Source: Allobosea sp. Tri-44 (lineage in GTDB: Bacteria > Pseudomonadota > Alphaproteobacteria > Rhizobiales > Beijerinckiaceae). From it: 64,000 nucleotides of DNA. The DNA is taken from contig NZ_NBDP01000019.1 of the NCBI RefSeq assembly GCF_004123845.1, positions 520,398-584,397 on the forward strand. Direction: 5' to 3'. Within the stretch, counting starts at the first letter, position 1; every line of letters begins with the position of its first letter. The notes under the pieces are model-generated. The model did not search any database. It saw only the letters and a program-made list of their open reading frames with translations, and was not told the origin of the DNA. Position numbers and translations under genes: made by a program. Positions 25,321-33,364 of the stretch are shown here, one piece after another.

Positions 25321-26316
25321 TTACCCCAGTCGGCTGACGAGATCGGTCGCTCGGAGGTGAGCGTAGCGGCTGAGCATGCGCAGCTCTTTGTGTCCGGAGA
25401 TCGTAGATACCTCTACAACGTTTAGCCCTTTCTCGAACAAGCGTGAGACGGCTTCGTGGCGCAGGTCGTGGAAGTGCAAAGCGGTGATGCCCGCGCGGCC
25501 ACACAGATGGCCCCAGGCTTGAACGACCGCGCTCTCGCTGGTTGGCAGCGCTCGACCTGCTGAAGGGCTTCCTTGGCCCTCCCAGAGTCCCTGGAGCACG
25601 GCGCGCGCTCGCGACGACAGAGGGACGTCACGGGACTCGCCGTTCTTGGTCATCGGTAGGTGCGCGATCTGCGTCTCCAGGTCGACGTGCTGCCAGTCGA
25701 GCGATAGCAGCTCGCCGCGCCGCATGCCGGTTTCGATCGCGAGCACGATGAGGTCGCGCATATAGAGATTTCTACCGCTATCGGCAGCAGAGAGCAGCCG
25801 CTGCTCCTCGTCGTCGCGCAGCCGGCGATTGCGCCCTCGAGGCGGGCTCGGACGGCGCACGAGCTTGCAAGGGTTCCGGTGCAGATAGATGTCCCAATCA
25901 CGCATCGCGGTGTCGATCGCATGGCTGATCGTGTTGAGCTCGCGGATCACTGTCGATGGCGACACAGTCCGAAGCCGTTCGTCGCGATACGTGGCGAGAT
26001 CCGAGGTCGACAGCAGCGCCAACGTCCGGTGACAGAGCGGACGACGCAGCAGCGCCTTGATCCGCGAGATCTCGGTGTGGGCGCTGCGCTTCCTGGGCGA
26101 TATTTCGACCACGTAGCGCTCAAGGATCGACCGTAGAGTCGTAGATTCAGCTACGCGCGTATCCGGCAGCATTCCGCAGCGATCGAGCTCGGACTCCAGT
26201 GACCGCGCCCACTTCTCGGCGTCGGCCTTCTGGTCGAAGCTCTTGGCACGAGGCGCCATGCCGCGCCGTCGCACTTGTGCCTGCCATCTGCCCCGGAGTT
26301 TCCGGATAGTCGCCAT
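25321..26316 (-). CDS. Tyrosine recombinase (phage-type integrase)
   Basis: 331 residues with all catalytic residues: Arg199 in TGMRRGELL, Lys224 in MTKNGES, His283 and Arg286 in HFHDLRHEA, His309 in SGHKEL and Tyr318 in MLSRYAH. The N-terminal part has an arm-binding-like domain (RGRWQAQVRRRGMAPRAKSF) and a SAM-like core-binding domain. It is probably the enzyme that integrated the island, or its left portion, at tRNA-Arg: a diverged copy of the tRNA-derived core lies 195 bp upstream of its start. No excisionase is recognised nearby. Confidence 0.95.
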   Translation of the reverse strand: MATIRKLRGRWQAQVRRRGMAPRAKSFDQKADAEKWARSLESELDRCGMLPDTRVAESTTLRSILERYVVEISPRKRSAHTEISRIKALLRRPLCHRTLALLSTSDLATYRDERLRTVSPSTVIRELNTISHAIDTAMRDWDIYLHRNPCKLVRRPSPPRGRNRRLRDDEEQRLLSAADSGRNLYMRDLIVLAIETGMRRGELLSLDWQHVDLETQIAHLPMTKNGESRDVPLSSRARAVLQGLWEGQGSPSAGRALPTSESAVVQAWGHLCGRAGITALHFHDLRHEAVSRLFEKGLNVVEVSTISGHKELRMLSRYAHLRATDLVSRLG

Positions 26317-26510
26317 TGCGGATCAGTCCTGTTCGTCCAATGACTACAGGACGCCCAGGCAGTCCCGCCAAGGAGGTTTCCGGAGCGGGGCAAGGAATTC
26401 CGAGCTGGATGTGGCCCTGGTGTGCCGATCGCCGGTCGGGGAGCTCGACCGGGTATCAGGATACCTGGTTCATCAAAGGGTTCCGAAGATCCCGCTCTCC
26501 GCCTGGATCC

Positions 26511-26551
26511 GCCTTCGGTAGGCAGTGCTCTTAGATCAGCGCTACGGGCGC
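26511..26551. repeat. Third, diverged copy of the tRNA-Arg-derived attachment core
   Basis: Blocks GCCTTCGG, GGCA, GCTCT and GCTACGGGCGC occur in the same order as in the tRNA-derived part of the flanking repeats (12944-12985), with one base less overall; at least 28 of 42 positions match. It corresponds to the 5' half of tRNA-Arg(CCG) in the same orientation, and no 3' half follows. It lies between the integrase gene and the end of the ATPase gene and supplies that gene's stop codon. Confidence 0.65.
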
Positions 26552-28836
26552 CGAGTGAACGCCAGCGTTCGCTGCGAAAACCGAACCAGCTCTTGATCAT
26601 TTATGATCTCCACCTGCCAGGCAGGGTTGGAGTCATGGTGAAACCGGTTCCCAAACACTCGAAGGTCGTCGAGCTCGTTGATGTCGGCCTGAGTGAGTAT
26701 CTCATTAGGACCGCCCAAGTCCGTGCGACACCGGCCGATAAAGCCTCCAAGCATTGTTCCTGGCGGAAAGTGCGCTGGATATGCAACCCGTAAGAAAGCT
26801 TCGAGAATGGGGCGTATAGCTGTCGCGACCTCGCGCTCCTGCGCAGGGTTGTTGGCTCTCAAATAAGCCGAAATGACTTCATGGCGCTTATCGTGAACCG
26901 TTATGGAGTCTTGCCTGATATCCCATGGGGCGAGAGTTGAGCCTTGTCCATCGCGGGCAATTCGAATCGCGACAGGAGAATGCCGATCTGACGCATCCGA
27001 CAGTTGGCACAGAAATGCTTTAGAATGCGATAAAATAATTACTTGGCCAACGCGGTCGACAAGGCGATTTAATTCTTGAATGGTAGCCAGTGATCGATGT
27101 TCATCAAGGCTAGTCATAGGATCATCGATAATAACAATTTTGTTAGCAATGCCAGGGTCGCTTTCGAGCGCCGAAAAGAAAAACGCAAGAGCTAATGTAT
27201 TTCTATCTCCCGCGCTCAAGGTGTTCCTAAAGCTAGGCGCGCCAGCATTTGCGCCCAATCCAACGGGGATGTTATTTATAACAACATTGTAATTTGCAGA
27301 AGATCCGGCTCGATTATTGACAGGCGACACGGCACCAAGGCGGAATCCCGCATTAAACCTAATCAAATGTGCGTTGATGGACGCTTCGTAGGCTGGAAAT
27401 ACATTTTGGCGATACTGATCCAGCGCTTGCCTCGCTTGATCGCGTTGCCCTTCTGTCACTGCCTTCGCCGACTTCTCCGTCAGATAGACCTCGCACAGTA
27501 ACGAGATCTCCTGCGAGTGCCGTGCATCAATTGCCTTCAACCTGGCGAGATCAGCGGCGAGAGCGTCAACGTTTGCGGCGGCAGCCTGCTCCTTCGCAAG
27601 AGCGATCTGAGGGTTAGCGCCCATAGTGGCTTCGACAGAAGCATTGAATGCCTGGCGCTCTCGCTCGTAGGTCTCGAGCGCTAAAGTGACATCGGGGGGC
27701 AACACAAGCGGGTCGAGAGGGGCGCCTTGCTTCCTGGCTAGCAATTGTAAGACCGCGTCCCTCGCAGCGCGCCATGCACGCGCAATGGCGGCGGTATCAA
27801 GCTGAAGCCCTGGCAGACGTATAAATTGACGCCAGAACTGCCGCCGCTCCTCCAGAATGCGCACATTCCGCTCGAACGCTGCTGGAATTTCGCCGGCGTG
27901 GGCGGCATTGATGCCTTCGCGCTGTGCGGCCAGTGCCTGCCGCAGCAGAGCATACGCCTCACTAAAAAAGGCGCGATAATGATCAATCACCGGCGATGCG
28001 ACGAGGCCTTGTTCGCAGAATGGGCATATCTCCTGATCGTGACCTTGCGAAGCCGGCCCGATTCTTGAGATGCCGTCGGCAATCCAGCTCTCTCCGCCGC
28101 GTCCCAGCTTCGCTAGATGACTCTGGACGTGTGCGGCTGCTGCCTGCTCGAGCTCGGGCAAGCCCTGTCGCAAAAGAGCGCTAATAGCGGCGACATCGAA
28201 GCTCGGGAGGCTCACAGCCTCGAATTCTAGGCCGTTCTGAATCTCGTGTCCCGCGCGAGCAGCGGCCAAGCGTCGCTCGGCGTCGGAGATCAGTTCCGGC
28301 AATCCAGGGAGTAGCTCAAGGGCGGAGAAGGCATCGACGCTCAGCACACCTCTTATAGCCGGCGGGATCGCATCGCCCTTTGCACGAAGCTCCTGATTAT
28401 GAGCCTCGATGCGATCCACATGGCTCTGTAGCGCCGAATTAAGGGCAACTCCCTGTGCCCCCAAAATCAGCTCGTGCAAATTCTGACGATGTTGGGCGCC
28501 GATCTCGATCCCAGAACATACATTCTGCGCAACAAAGACATCGTCGAAGATGGCAAGCTGCGATAGTGGAGCAGACCATCTGCCTTGCTGAAACACATGG
28601 GCGACCCCGGCTGCCAAAATGACGATCTGCGCTGGATCTTGAGTCCCTAGTCGTTGTCTTTCGACAACCATTACGGCGTCATTAGTCTGAAGAGAGCGCA
28701 GCAACGAAGCTAGCGTCGTTTTTCCGCGACCGTTCTCTGCGTAAATCAAGTTCAGCTTCGCTAAGGGTAACTGTGCACCTGCTGTAACATTCTCGAATTG
28801 TCCAATATTTCGCAGATGCCGAAATTGCTCGATCAC
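26542..28836 (-). CDS. PrrC/RloC-like AAA ATPase (AAA_13 type) with CxxC motif
   Basis: 764 residues from GTG 28836, which has a GGGGGAAG site 5 nt upstream; an ATG at 28938 would add 34 atypical residues. The N-terminal motor shows Walker A ENGRGKTT (residues 34-41), a CPFC motif (271-274) amid helical sequence as in zinc-hook proteins, the ABC signature LSAGDRNT (540-547) and Walker B VIIDDPMTSLDE (568-579). The C-terminal region ends with a histidine-rich FGNRFHHDSNP. This arrangement resembles the PrrC and RloC anticodon nucleases, often linked to type I restriction loci as a second line of phage defence. The nuclease residues were not identified with certainty, so tRNA cleavage is inference. 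Confidence 0.85.
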   Translation of the reverse strand: MIEQFRHLRNIGQFENVTAGAQLPLAKLNLIYAENGRGKTTLASLLRSLQTNDAVMVVERQRLGTQDPAQIVILAAGVAHVFQQGRWSAPLSQLAIFDDVFVAQNVCSGIEIGAQHRQNLHELILGAQGVALNSALQSHVDRIEAHNQELRAKGDAIPPAIRGVLSVDAFSALELLPGLPELISDAERRLAAARAGHEIQNGLEFEAVSLPSFDVAAISALLRQGLPELEQAAAAHVQSHLAKLGRGGESWIADGISRIGPASQGHDQEICPFCEQGLVASPVIDHYRAFFSEAYALLRQALAAQREGINAAHAGEIPAAFERNVRILEERRQFWRQFIRLPGLQLDTAAIARAWRAARDAVLQLLARKQGAPLDPLVLPPDVTLALETYERERQAFNASVEATMGANPQIALAKEQAAAANVDALAADLARLKAIDARHSQEISLLCEVYLTEKSAKAVTEGQRDQARQALDQYRQNVFPAYEASINAHLIRFNAGFRLGAVSPVNNRAGSSANYNVVINNIPVGLGANAGAPSFRNTLSAGDRNTLALAFFFSALESDPGIANKIVIIDDPMTSLDEHRSLATIQELNRLVDRVGQVIILSHSKAFLCQLSDASDRHSPVAIRIARDGQGSTLAPWDIRQDSITVHDKRHEVISAYLRANNPAQEREVATAIRPILEAFLRVAYPAHFPPGTMLGGFIGRCRTDLGGPNEILTQADINELDDLRVFGNRFHHDSNPAWQVEIINDQELVRFSQRTLAFTRRP

Positions 28837-28934
28837 GTGCTTCCCCCGGGTGTTTTTTCTCGCTGAACCATCCAATTTTCGCGGATCACCGGCAAGCGCA
28901 AAGCGCAGAGGCCAGTCCGGATCCTCATGGCGGC

Positions 28935-29192
28935 TCATTTGCTCTGGAAACCAGCCCAGTCGGTTACCCCGTGGACAATGGGACGGTCGCTGAGGACGTC
29001 ATCACGATCGAAAGAGCGCGGAAATGCCGAGTATAATGACGTGGCAGCGACGCGGAAAGGCCAGTTAATCCCGCCTGGCTTAACACGGGCAATCATCTTT
29101 CGCTTAGCAAGTGCCGATTGCATTCGAACTCCGGCCGGTCGCGAGCACCAAAGCGTTAGCCCCAATACTCGCGTGCGGCGCAGATCAATCAA
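28935..29192 (-). CDS. Possible small coupled gene, 85 aa
   Basis: A TTG at 29192 overlaps the stop of the upstream RepB-like gene, and its own stop overlaps the ATG at 28938 of the ATPase frame. The double overlap suggests an operon link, but the product (starting MIDLRRTRVLGLTLWCSRP) has unremarkable composition and codon use. It may be a chance frame. Otherwise 28837-29188 holds nothing else I can identify. Confidence 0.25.
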   Translation of the reverse strand: MIDLRRTRVLGLTLWCSRPAGVRMQSALAKRKMIARVKPGGINWPFRVAATSLYSAFPRSFDRDDVLSDRPIVHGVTDWAGFQSK

Positions 29193-30091
29193 GCCGCCTG
29201 GTCGGCGAAGGAGTTAGCATCGGCGATCGCCTGAAAATGCTCCAGGTATTCTGGGCGGTGCTGCAGGAGATAGCGCACAACGCGTGGGTTACCGAGAAGC
29301 TTGCCGAGATAGCCCTTCACGACGGTCAGCTGGAGATGCTCCTTGCCATAGGTCTCCTGGATCTCAACCATCGATTCCCGCAGCCTGGCGAGCTCCTTCT
29401 CCATTTTTGCCATCGCCTCCGGTGTGACGCCGCGCACCTTTTTCGATTTCTTCTCGCCAGCGAGCTCATTCGTTGGCGTTCCCGCGAGAAGTGCGGTCGC
29501 ATAGACCGCCGTGTAGTTATTTGCAGCAATCATCAGTTCGGTCGCCTCGATCTGGCGCAGCGGCTTCATTCGCTTAAGGATCTCAAACACGGCCATCGGG
29601 CACACCGTGTCCTTCAACATCGACACAACCTCATGGCAGACGCCATCAAGTAAGGTCGCCTTTCGTTTCACGCTGTTGACGTGCATCCCTAGCGCGCACG
29701 CGATTTTCTCCTTTGATACCCCGCGGGCGATCGCCTTCAGGATCATGGCATGTTCTTGGACGGCCGAGAGTCGACTGATCCGCTTGTTAAAGGTGAAGCT
29801 CTCGTCGTCGGTCGATACGAGGCATTCTATCTCGGTCTTGCCAAGGTCCTTCAGGATCTCAATGCGGACGTGGCCGTCGAGAAGAAGGAAGCTGGCCGGA
29901 TTGCCGTCGATCCTTGCTATCACTGGCGGCTCGACCAGGCCGATCTCAACCACTGAGGTTCGGATCTGCTGATACTTATGACTTGCTTTGACCGACGCCC
30001 GAGGCGGCCGAACGGGCAAGAGCGATGTGATCGGCACGGTGATGCACTCTGGCTCGAAGGCGATCCGTGTCTGGTTGAGTGTCTCGTTCAT
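29189..30091 (-). CDS. RepB-like plasmid-partition protein (second of a pair)
   Basis: 300 residues. The N-terminal half is ParB-like (VPITSLLPVRPPRA, VGLVEPPVIARIDG as IGLVEPPV, LLLDGHVRIEILKDLG), followed by a helix-turn-helix (GVSKEKIACALGMHVNSVKR) and a C-terminal region with TPEAMAKMEKELARLRESM and VVKGYLGKLLGNPRVVRYL, typical of the RepB C-terminal partition domain. It overlaps the preceding gene by 4 nt. It may bind a centromere-like site or act as a regulator of the neighbouring recombinase. Plasmid-like partition proteins on an integrated island suggest a replicative or excised stage. Confidence 0.85.
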   Translation of the reverse strand: MNETLNQTRIAFEPECITVPITSLLPVRPPRASVKASHKYQQIRTSVVEIGLVEPPVIARIDGNPASFLLLDGHVRIEILKDLGKTEIECLVSTDDESFTFNKRISRLSAVQEHAMILKAIARGVSKEKIACALGMHVNSVKRKATLLDGVCHEVVSMLKDTVCPMAVFEILKRMKPLRQIEATELMIAANNYTAVYATALLAGTPTNELAGEKKSKKVRGVTPEAMAKMEKELARLRESMVEIQETYGKEHLQLTVVKGYLGKLLGNPRVVRYLLQHRPEYLEHFQAIADANSFADQAA

Positions 30092-30981
30092 GCCGGGACT
30101 CCTAAGATGCGGCTCTCCAGGTCTTTCGGCATCGAGTCGAGGCGCTCGGCCCGTAGCAGAGTTACGAAATTCTCATCGGCCCGCAGATTCTTGAGCGCTT
30201 CGACCACGAAAAGCAGGCGGGTTTCCGTGACTTCGGCCTTCTTCACCAGGAGGCGCTGCTTATCGGCTTCTTGCTGAAAAATACGGACGAATGCCTCCGA
30301 AGATCTGGCCCTGCTAAGTTTCTTTCCAAACGGGTTCGTCGACACGTGTTTGCCGCTTCGCGTCCGCTGCTCGATAAGGCGCCTCATCTTGATCAGCCGC
30401 GGGCCAGAGATTCTCCCCTCGGTATAAGCTTCGGCCAGCATCTGTTGGACGGTTTCGTCATCGGCGCGCGCAATTTCAATCGCGACCGAGATTGGAATTG
30501 TCCCCGCATCGACGGCCTCGATAAGGCGTTGCTCGCCCTTCTCGATAAGCGTGGCCATCAGGCTGACCCACTCTGGCGAGGTGCCAATTTTCTCGGCAAT
30601 CTGGCGGTCGTTATAGCCGCGTTTGCGCAAAGTCGTGACGTCTTGAAGCAAGTCGATGGAACGATGCTGCCGGCGGGCGCAGTTCTCGACCAGGCTCATC
30701 AGAAGGCATTCCTCCTGCGTCGCCTCAGTTACAATGGCTGGGATGTCTGTTCGACCTAGCTCCCGAAATGCTTCAATACGGCCTTGGCCGCAGGCGAGGC
30801 CGTAGGAGCGTTGACCGTCTGGGCCACTCATAGTGTTGACGCGGATCGGGCGCTTTAGCCCGACCGTCTTAATGCTCTCGACCACCTCGAGGAACTTGCG
30901 TCGGTTCCGGACGCGGGGGTTCAGGATGATGATCCGGTCGATCGGGATCATCTCCACGCGGGTGTGCTTGGCTTCGGTCAT
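30088..30981 (-). CDS. ParB/RepB-like partition protein (first of a pair)
   Basis: 297 residues. The ParB N-terminal domain is visible: PIDRIIILNPRVRNRRKF, IKTVGLKRPIRVN, YGLACGQGRIEAFRELG and ECLLMSLVENCARRQH (the LVEN box), then a helix-turn-helix (RGYNDRQIAEKIGTSPEWVS). A helical RepB-type tail follows. It overlaps the large serine recombinase by 4 nt upstream and its partner by 4 nt downstream. There is no ParA ATPase in the window, so this is not a complete partition system. Confidence 0.87.
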   Translation of the reverse strand: MTEAKHTRVEMIPIDRIIILNPRVRNRRKFLEVVESIKTVGLKRPIRVNTMSGPDGQRSYGLACGQGRIEAFRELGRTDIPAIVTEATQEECLLMSLVENCARRQHRSIDLLQDVTTLRKRGYNDRQIAEKIGTSPEWVSLMATLIEKGEQRLIEAVDAGTIPISVAIEIARADDETVQQMLAEAYTEGRISGPRLIKMRRLIEQRTRSGKHVSTNPFGKKLSRARSSEAFVRIFQQEADKQRLLVKKAEVTETRLLFVVEALKNLRADENFVTLLRAERLDSMPKDLESRILGVPA

Positions 30982-32549
30982 GCCGCCTCCTCGAATTGAG
31001 CTCGGGCCGCCAGGGAGAACAGGAAGTCCAGAGTCTCGAAGCGATAACCATCCAGTGACAGACCGTTGTTCTCGGCGAGCCGAAGCTTCGGCTCGGTCAT
31101 GTCCAGGCGCGGGAGCAGGTAGTAGTCGAGCGGGGAGATGTTGCCGCGATCCATGCGCACGGCGATCGTGATGTCGGGAGCCAGGCCGGCGTCGAGCCGG
31201 ATGCGCCAGCGTGGCGAGCCTCCTTGCGTCTCGCCGCAGCGTGCCACGACGACCGAGGCGGTGAACTCGCCGTTGACGTCGATCAGCCCCGAATCGGGAT
31301 CGACGAGAACCTCGCCGCCGGCGACGCGCAAGCCGCCGATCACCATGGAAACGACATCCGGGTGCATCGCCCGCAGGCGCCGGTTGATCTCGATGTAGCG
31401 GTAGTCCCGCCTCGGACTGTAGCCGACGAGGTGATAGGCGCGCAGCAAACTGCCGAAGCGGCTCCGATAGACGCTGCTCGACGGCATGTCCTCTCGCTCG
31501 TCGATGACGAGGCTGGACAGCGCCCCCTGAGCCTCCAGCAGCGACCGCAGCAGGTCGATGAGCTCGGCGTCGTTCATCCTCCGGCTACGGTCCTCCACTA
31601 TCCTGGCCGCGCGCTCGAAAGTGGCGATATCGACGACGGCGGTGAACACGCCGCGGGCGCGGACCCAGTGCTCCTGCGTGTTCACGACCCGGCGCATCTT
31701 CAGCTTGAAGCTGACTCGGTTGAACACGTTGTCGCCAATGTATTTCGGGTTGGTCAGGACCTGATGAACGGTGCCGCGCGTCCAGGGGCGCCCCAGGTCG
31801 GTGACGATTCCCTCATGGTTTAGGCCGGCCGCGATCTGGGCCTCCTGCACGCCGAGATCGACGAAGAGGCGATAGATGCGCCGGACGACCTCCACCTCCT
31901 CGGGCGGACCGGGGATTAGGATCACGCGATCGGTCTGGAGACTCTTGCGCTCGCCGATCGAGAGCTCGGACTTGGGTTCGCCGTTCTCGTCGATCAGGAG
32001 CCGCCGCAGGCCGTAGCCGGCCATCCCGCCCTGACGATACCCTTTCTCGACTAGGCGGCACTGGCCGGCGAAGACCTTGACCGACAGCTCCCGGCTATAT
32101 TCCCCCGCCATAACCCGCTTGACGGTCTTCAGTAGATTGGAACCGATGCTCCCGTCGTTCTCGAACTGCTCGGCGCAGTAATGGACGACAATGTCCGCGC
32201 GCGAGCAGAGGAACTCCAGGTGCGCTCCGTGGTCGGCATTCTGGAAGCGGCCCCAGCGGCTGACGTCGTAAACCAGGATGGTGCCGAAGTCTGCGGCGCC
32301 ACGCTCCACGTCGGCGAGCAGGCGCTGAAAGGTGTCGCGACCCTCCAGGTTCAGGCCGCTCTTACCAGCGTCCTCGTAGACCCGGACGATCTCGATGTCG
32401 CGGGCCTCGGCGAAGCGCTTGATCGCGTCAAGCTGGTTCTCGGTCGAGTAGCGCTGGTGGTCGGTCGACATTCTGACGTAGGCAGCCGCCCGCCGTGACC
32501 TCTCCGGGCCGATCCGCGCAATCCGACTCGATCCTTCAGCGCTACTCAC
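30978..32549 (-). CDS. Large serine recombinase
   Basis: 523 residues from GTG 32549 with GGAG upstream. A longer in-frame extension to 32744 overlaps the divergent gene and is rejected. The catalytic domain shows AAAYVRMSTDHQRYSTENQ (nucleophile Ser28), YEDAGKSGLNLEGRDTFQ and ILVYDVSRWGRF, followed by the recombinase domain (GMAGYGLRRLLIDENG, LGRPWTRGTVHQVLTNPKYIG). It heads a three-gene operon with two ParB-like genes, an arrangement I recall from many alphaproteobacterial islands. It could move the right-hand module independently of the tyrosine integrase. Confidence 0.92.
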   Translation of the reverse strand: MSSAEGSSRIARIGPERSRRAAAYVRMSTDHQRYSTENQLDAIKRFAEARDIEIVRVYEDAGKSGLNLEGRDTFQRLLADVERGAADFGTILVYDVSRWGRFQNADHGAHLEFLCSRADIVVHYCAEQFENDGSIGSNLLKTVKRVMAGEYSRELSVKVFAGQCRLVEKGYRQGGMAGYGLRRLLIDENGEPKSELSIGERKSLQTDRVILIPGPPEEVEVVRRIYRLFVDLGVQEAQIAAGLNHEGIVTDLGRPWTRGTVHQVLTNPKYIGDNVFNRVSFKLKMRRVVNTQEHWVRARGVFTAVVDIATFERAARIVEDRSRRMNDAELIDLLRSLLEAQGALSSLVIDEREDMPSSSVYRSRFGSLLRAYHLVGYSPRRDYRYIEINRRLRAMHPDVVSMVIGGLRVAGGEVLVDPDSGLIDVNGEFTASVVVARCGETQGGSPRWRIRLDAGLAPDITIAVRMDRGNISPLDYYLLPRLDMTEPKLRLAENNGLSLDGYRFETLDFLFSLAARAQFEEAA

Positions 32550-32622
32550 ACAAGGCCACTCCACACTCGACGTCTCGTAGGCCGGCGGACGTCGCCGGTC
32601 AGTCAAGCGCGGAGGCGGCGGA

Positions 32623-33024
32623 ATGTCCTTTCCGAATTCGGGCAACTCCTTGCCCAACGGCCGAGGGAAAGCGATCGGCCCTCCCGCTTTTGCCAAACTG
32701 GTCGCAACGGCGTTGAAAGCCGCGCTTCGAGGGCAGTCTTCCAAGATAAAGACGGTGGCGCTCTGGACCGGCGCGAACGATCGAACTGTAAAAAACTGGC
32801 TCTCCGGCGAGCGCGCTCCTAGCGGCGATCATTTTCTCGGACTGGCGGCCAATTGCCCTGCCGTCCTTGCCGCTTTCCTGGCGGCAATCCATCGGAACGA
32901 CTGCCTGGTCATGGCCGACATCGAGGAAGCTCGCGCCAAGGTAGCTGCTGCGCTGGTAGCGCTGGAAGCTGTTCGAGCTGTCCAGTTGGGTAACGAAGAG
33001 CTGCAGCAAGGAGGCTTGGAATAA
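32623..33024 (+). CDS. Small HTH-like protein divergent from the recombinase operon
   Basis: 133 residues from ATG 32623, with GAGG 7 nt upstream. The middle part (KIKTVALWTGANDRTVKNWLSGERAPSGDHFLGLA) resembles a Cro/CI-type helix-turn-helix with a recognition helix around TVKNWLSGE. The tail is an alanine-rich helix. Its position, 73 bp from the recombinase start and divergent from it, suggests that it regulates the recombinase operon through the shared spacer. Confidence 0.7.
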   Translation: MSFPNSGNSLPNGRGKAIGPPAFAKLVATALKAALRGQSSKIKTVALWTGANDRTVKNWLSGERAPSGDHFLGLAANCPAVLAAFLAAIHRNDCLVMADIEEARAKVAAALVALEAVRAVQLGNEELQQGGLE

Positions 33025-33198
33025 GGTGCGCTTGGTCCCAAAATCTCAAGGGCGAGCGATCCCCTGCACCACCTCAGTTTGAGCGGTTGCGGCGCGGTCG
33101 TGCCGATCCAGCTCATGAGCGGTTTCATCGCAGTAATGCGATGCTTAGAACCTTGAAATATATAAGATTTTTAGTGACGCTCCGGGCGTGATTCCCAG

Positions 33199-33263
33199 CT
33201 TCGGAGGGCAACGCTCTATCCAGCTGAGCTACGGGCGCTTTCCGTGGAGGCTGGATAGCTGAT
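33199..33263. repeat. attR: right 65-bp direct repeat of the genomic island
   Basis: Identical to 12946-13010 over 65 bases. It contains an orphan 5' half of tRNA-Arg(CCG) on the minus strand (33199-33238), broken at the anticodon loop, plus the original tRNA upstream region. The base before the repeat differs between the copies (33198 versus 12945), which fixes one boundary. Confidence 0.9.
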
Positions 33264-33364
33264 TGGCGCCGCTTCGGCAATGCGGGAATTACGGGGAGCG
33301 CACTCCTTTGCGCGGAACCCGCCAAGTGCCGCAGGCGGGCGCGAAGGTGGATGCTCCGGCAAGT

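Noticed and set aside
26958..26975. T-loop-like TTCGAATC inside the ATPase gene as another tRNA fragment
   Set aside because: The flanks do not form T or acceptor stems, and it lies in coding sequence.
30088..30981. Complete parABS or repABC replicon
   Set aside because: Only ParB/RepB-like proteins are present. There is no ParA/RepA ATPase or RepC initiator in the window.
13011..33198. Possible CRISPR array on the defence-rich island
   Set aside because: No series of short regular repeats with unique spacers was found; the repeats seen are pairs or palindromes.
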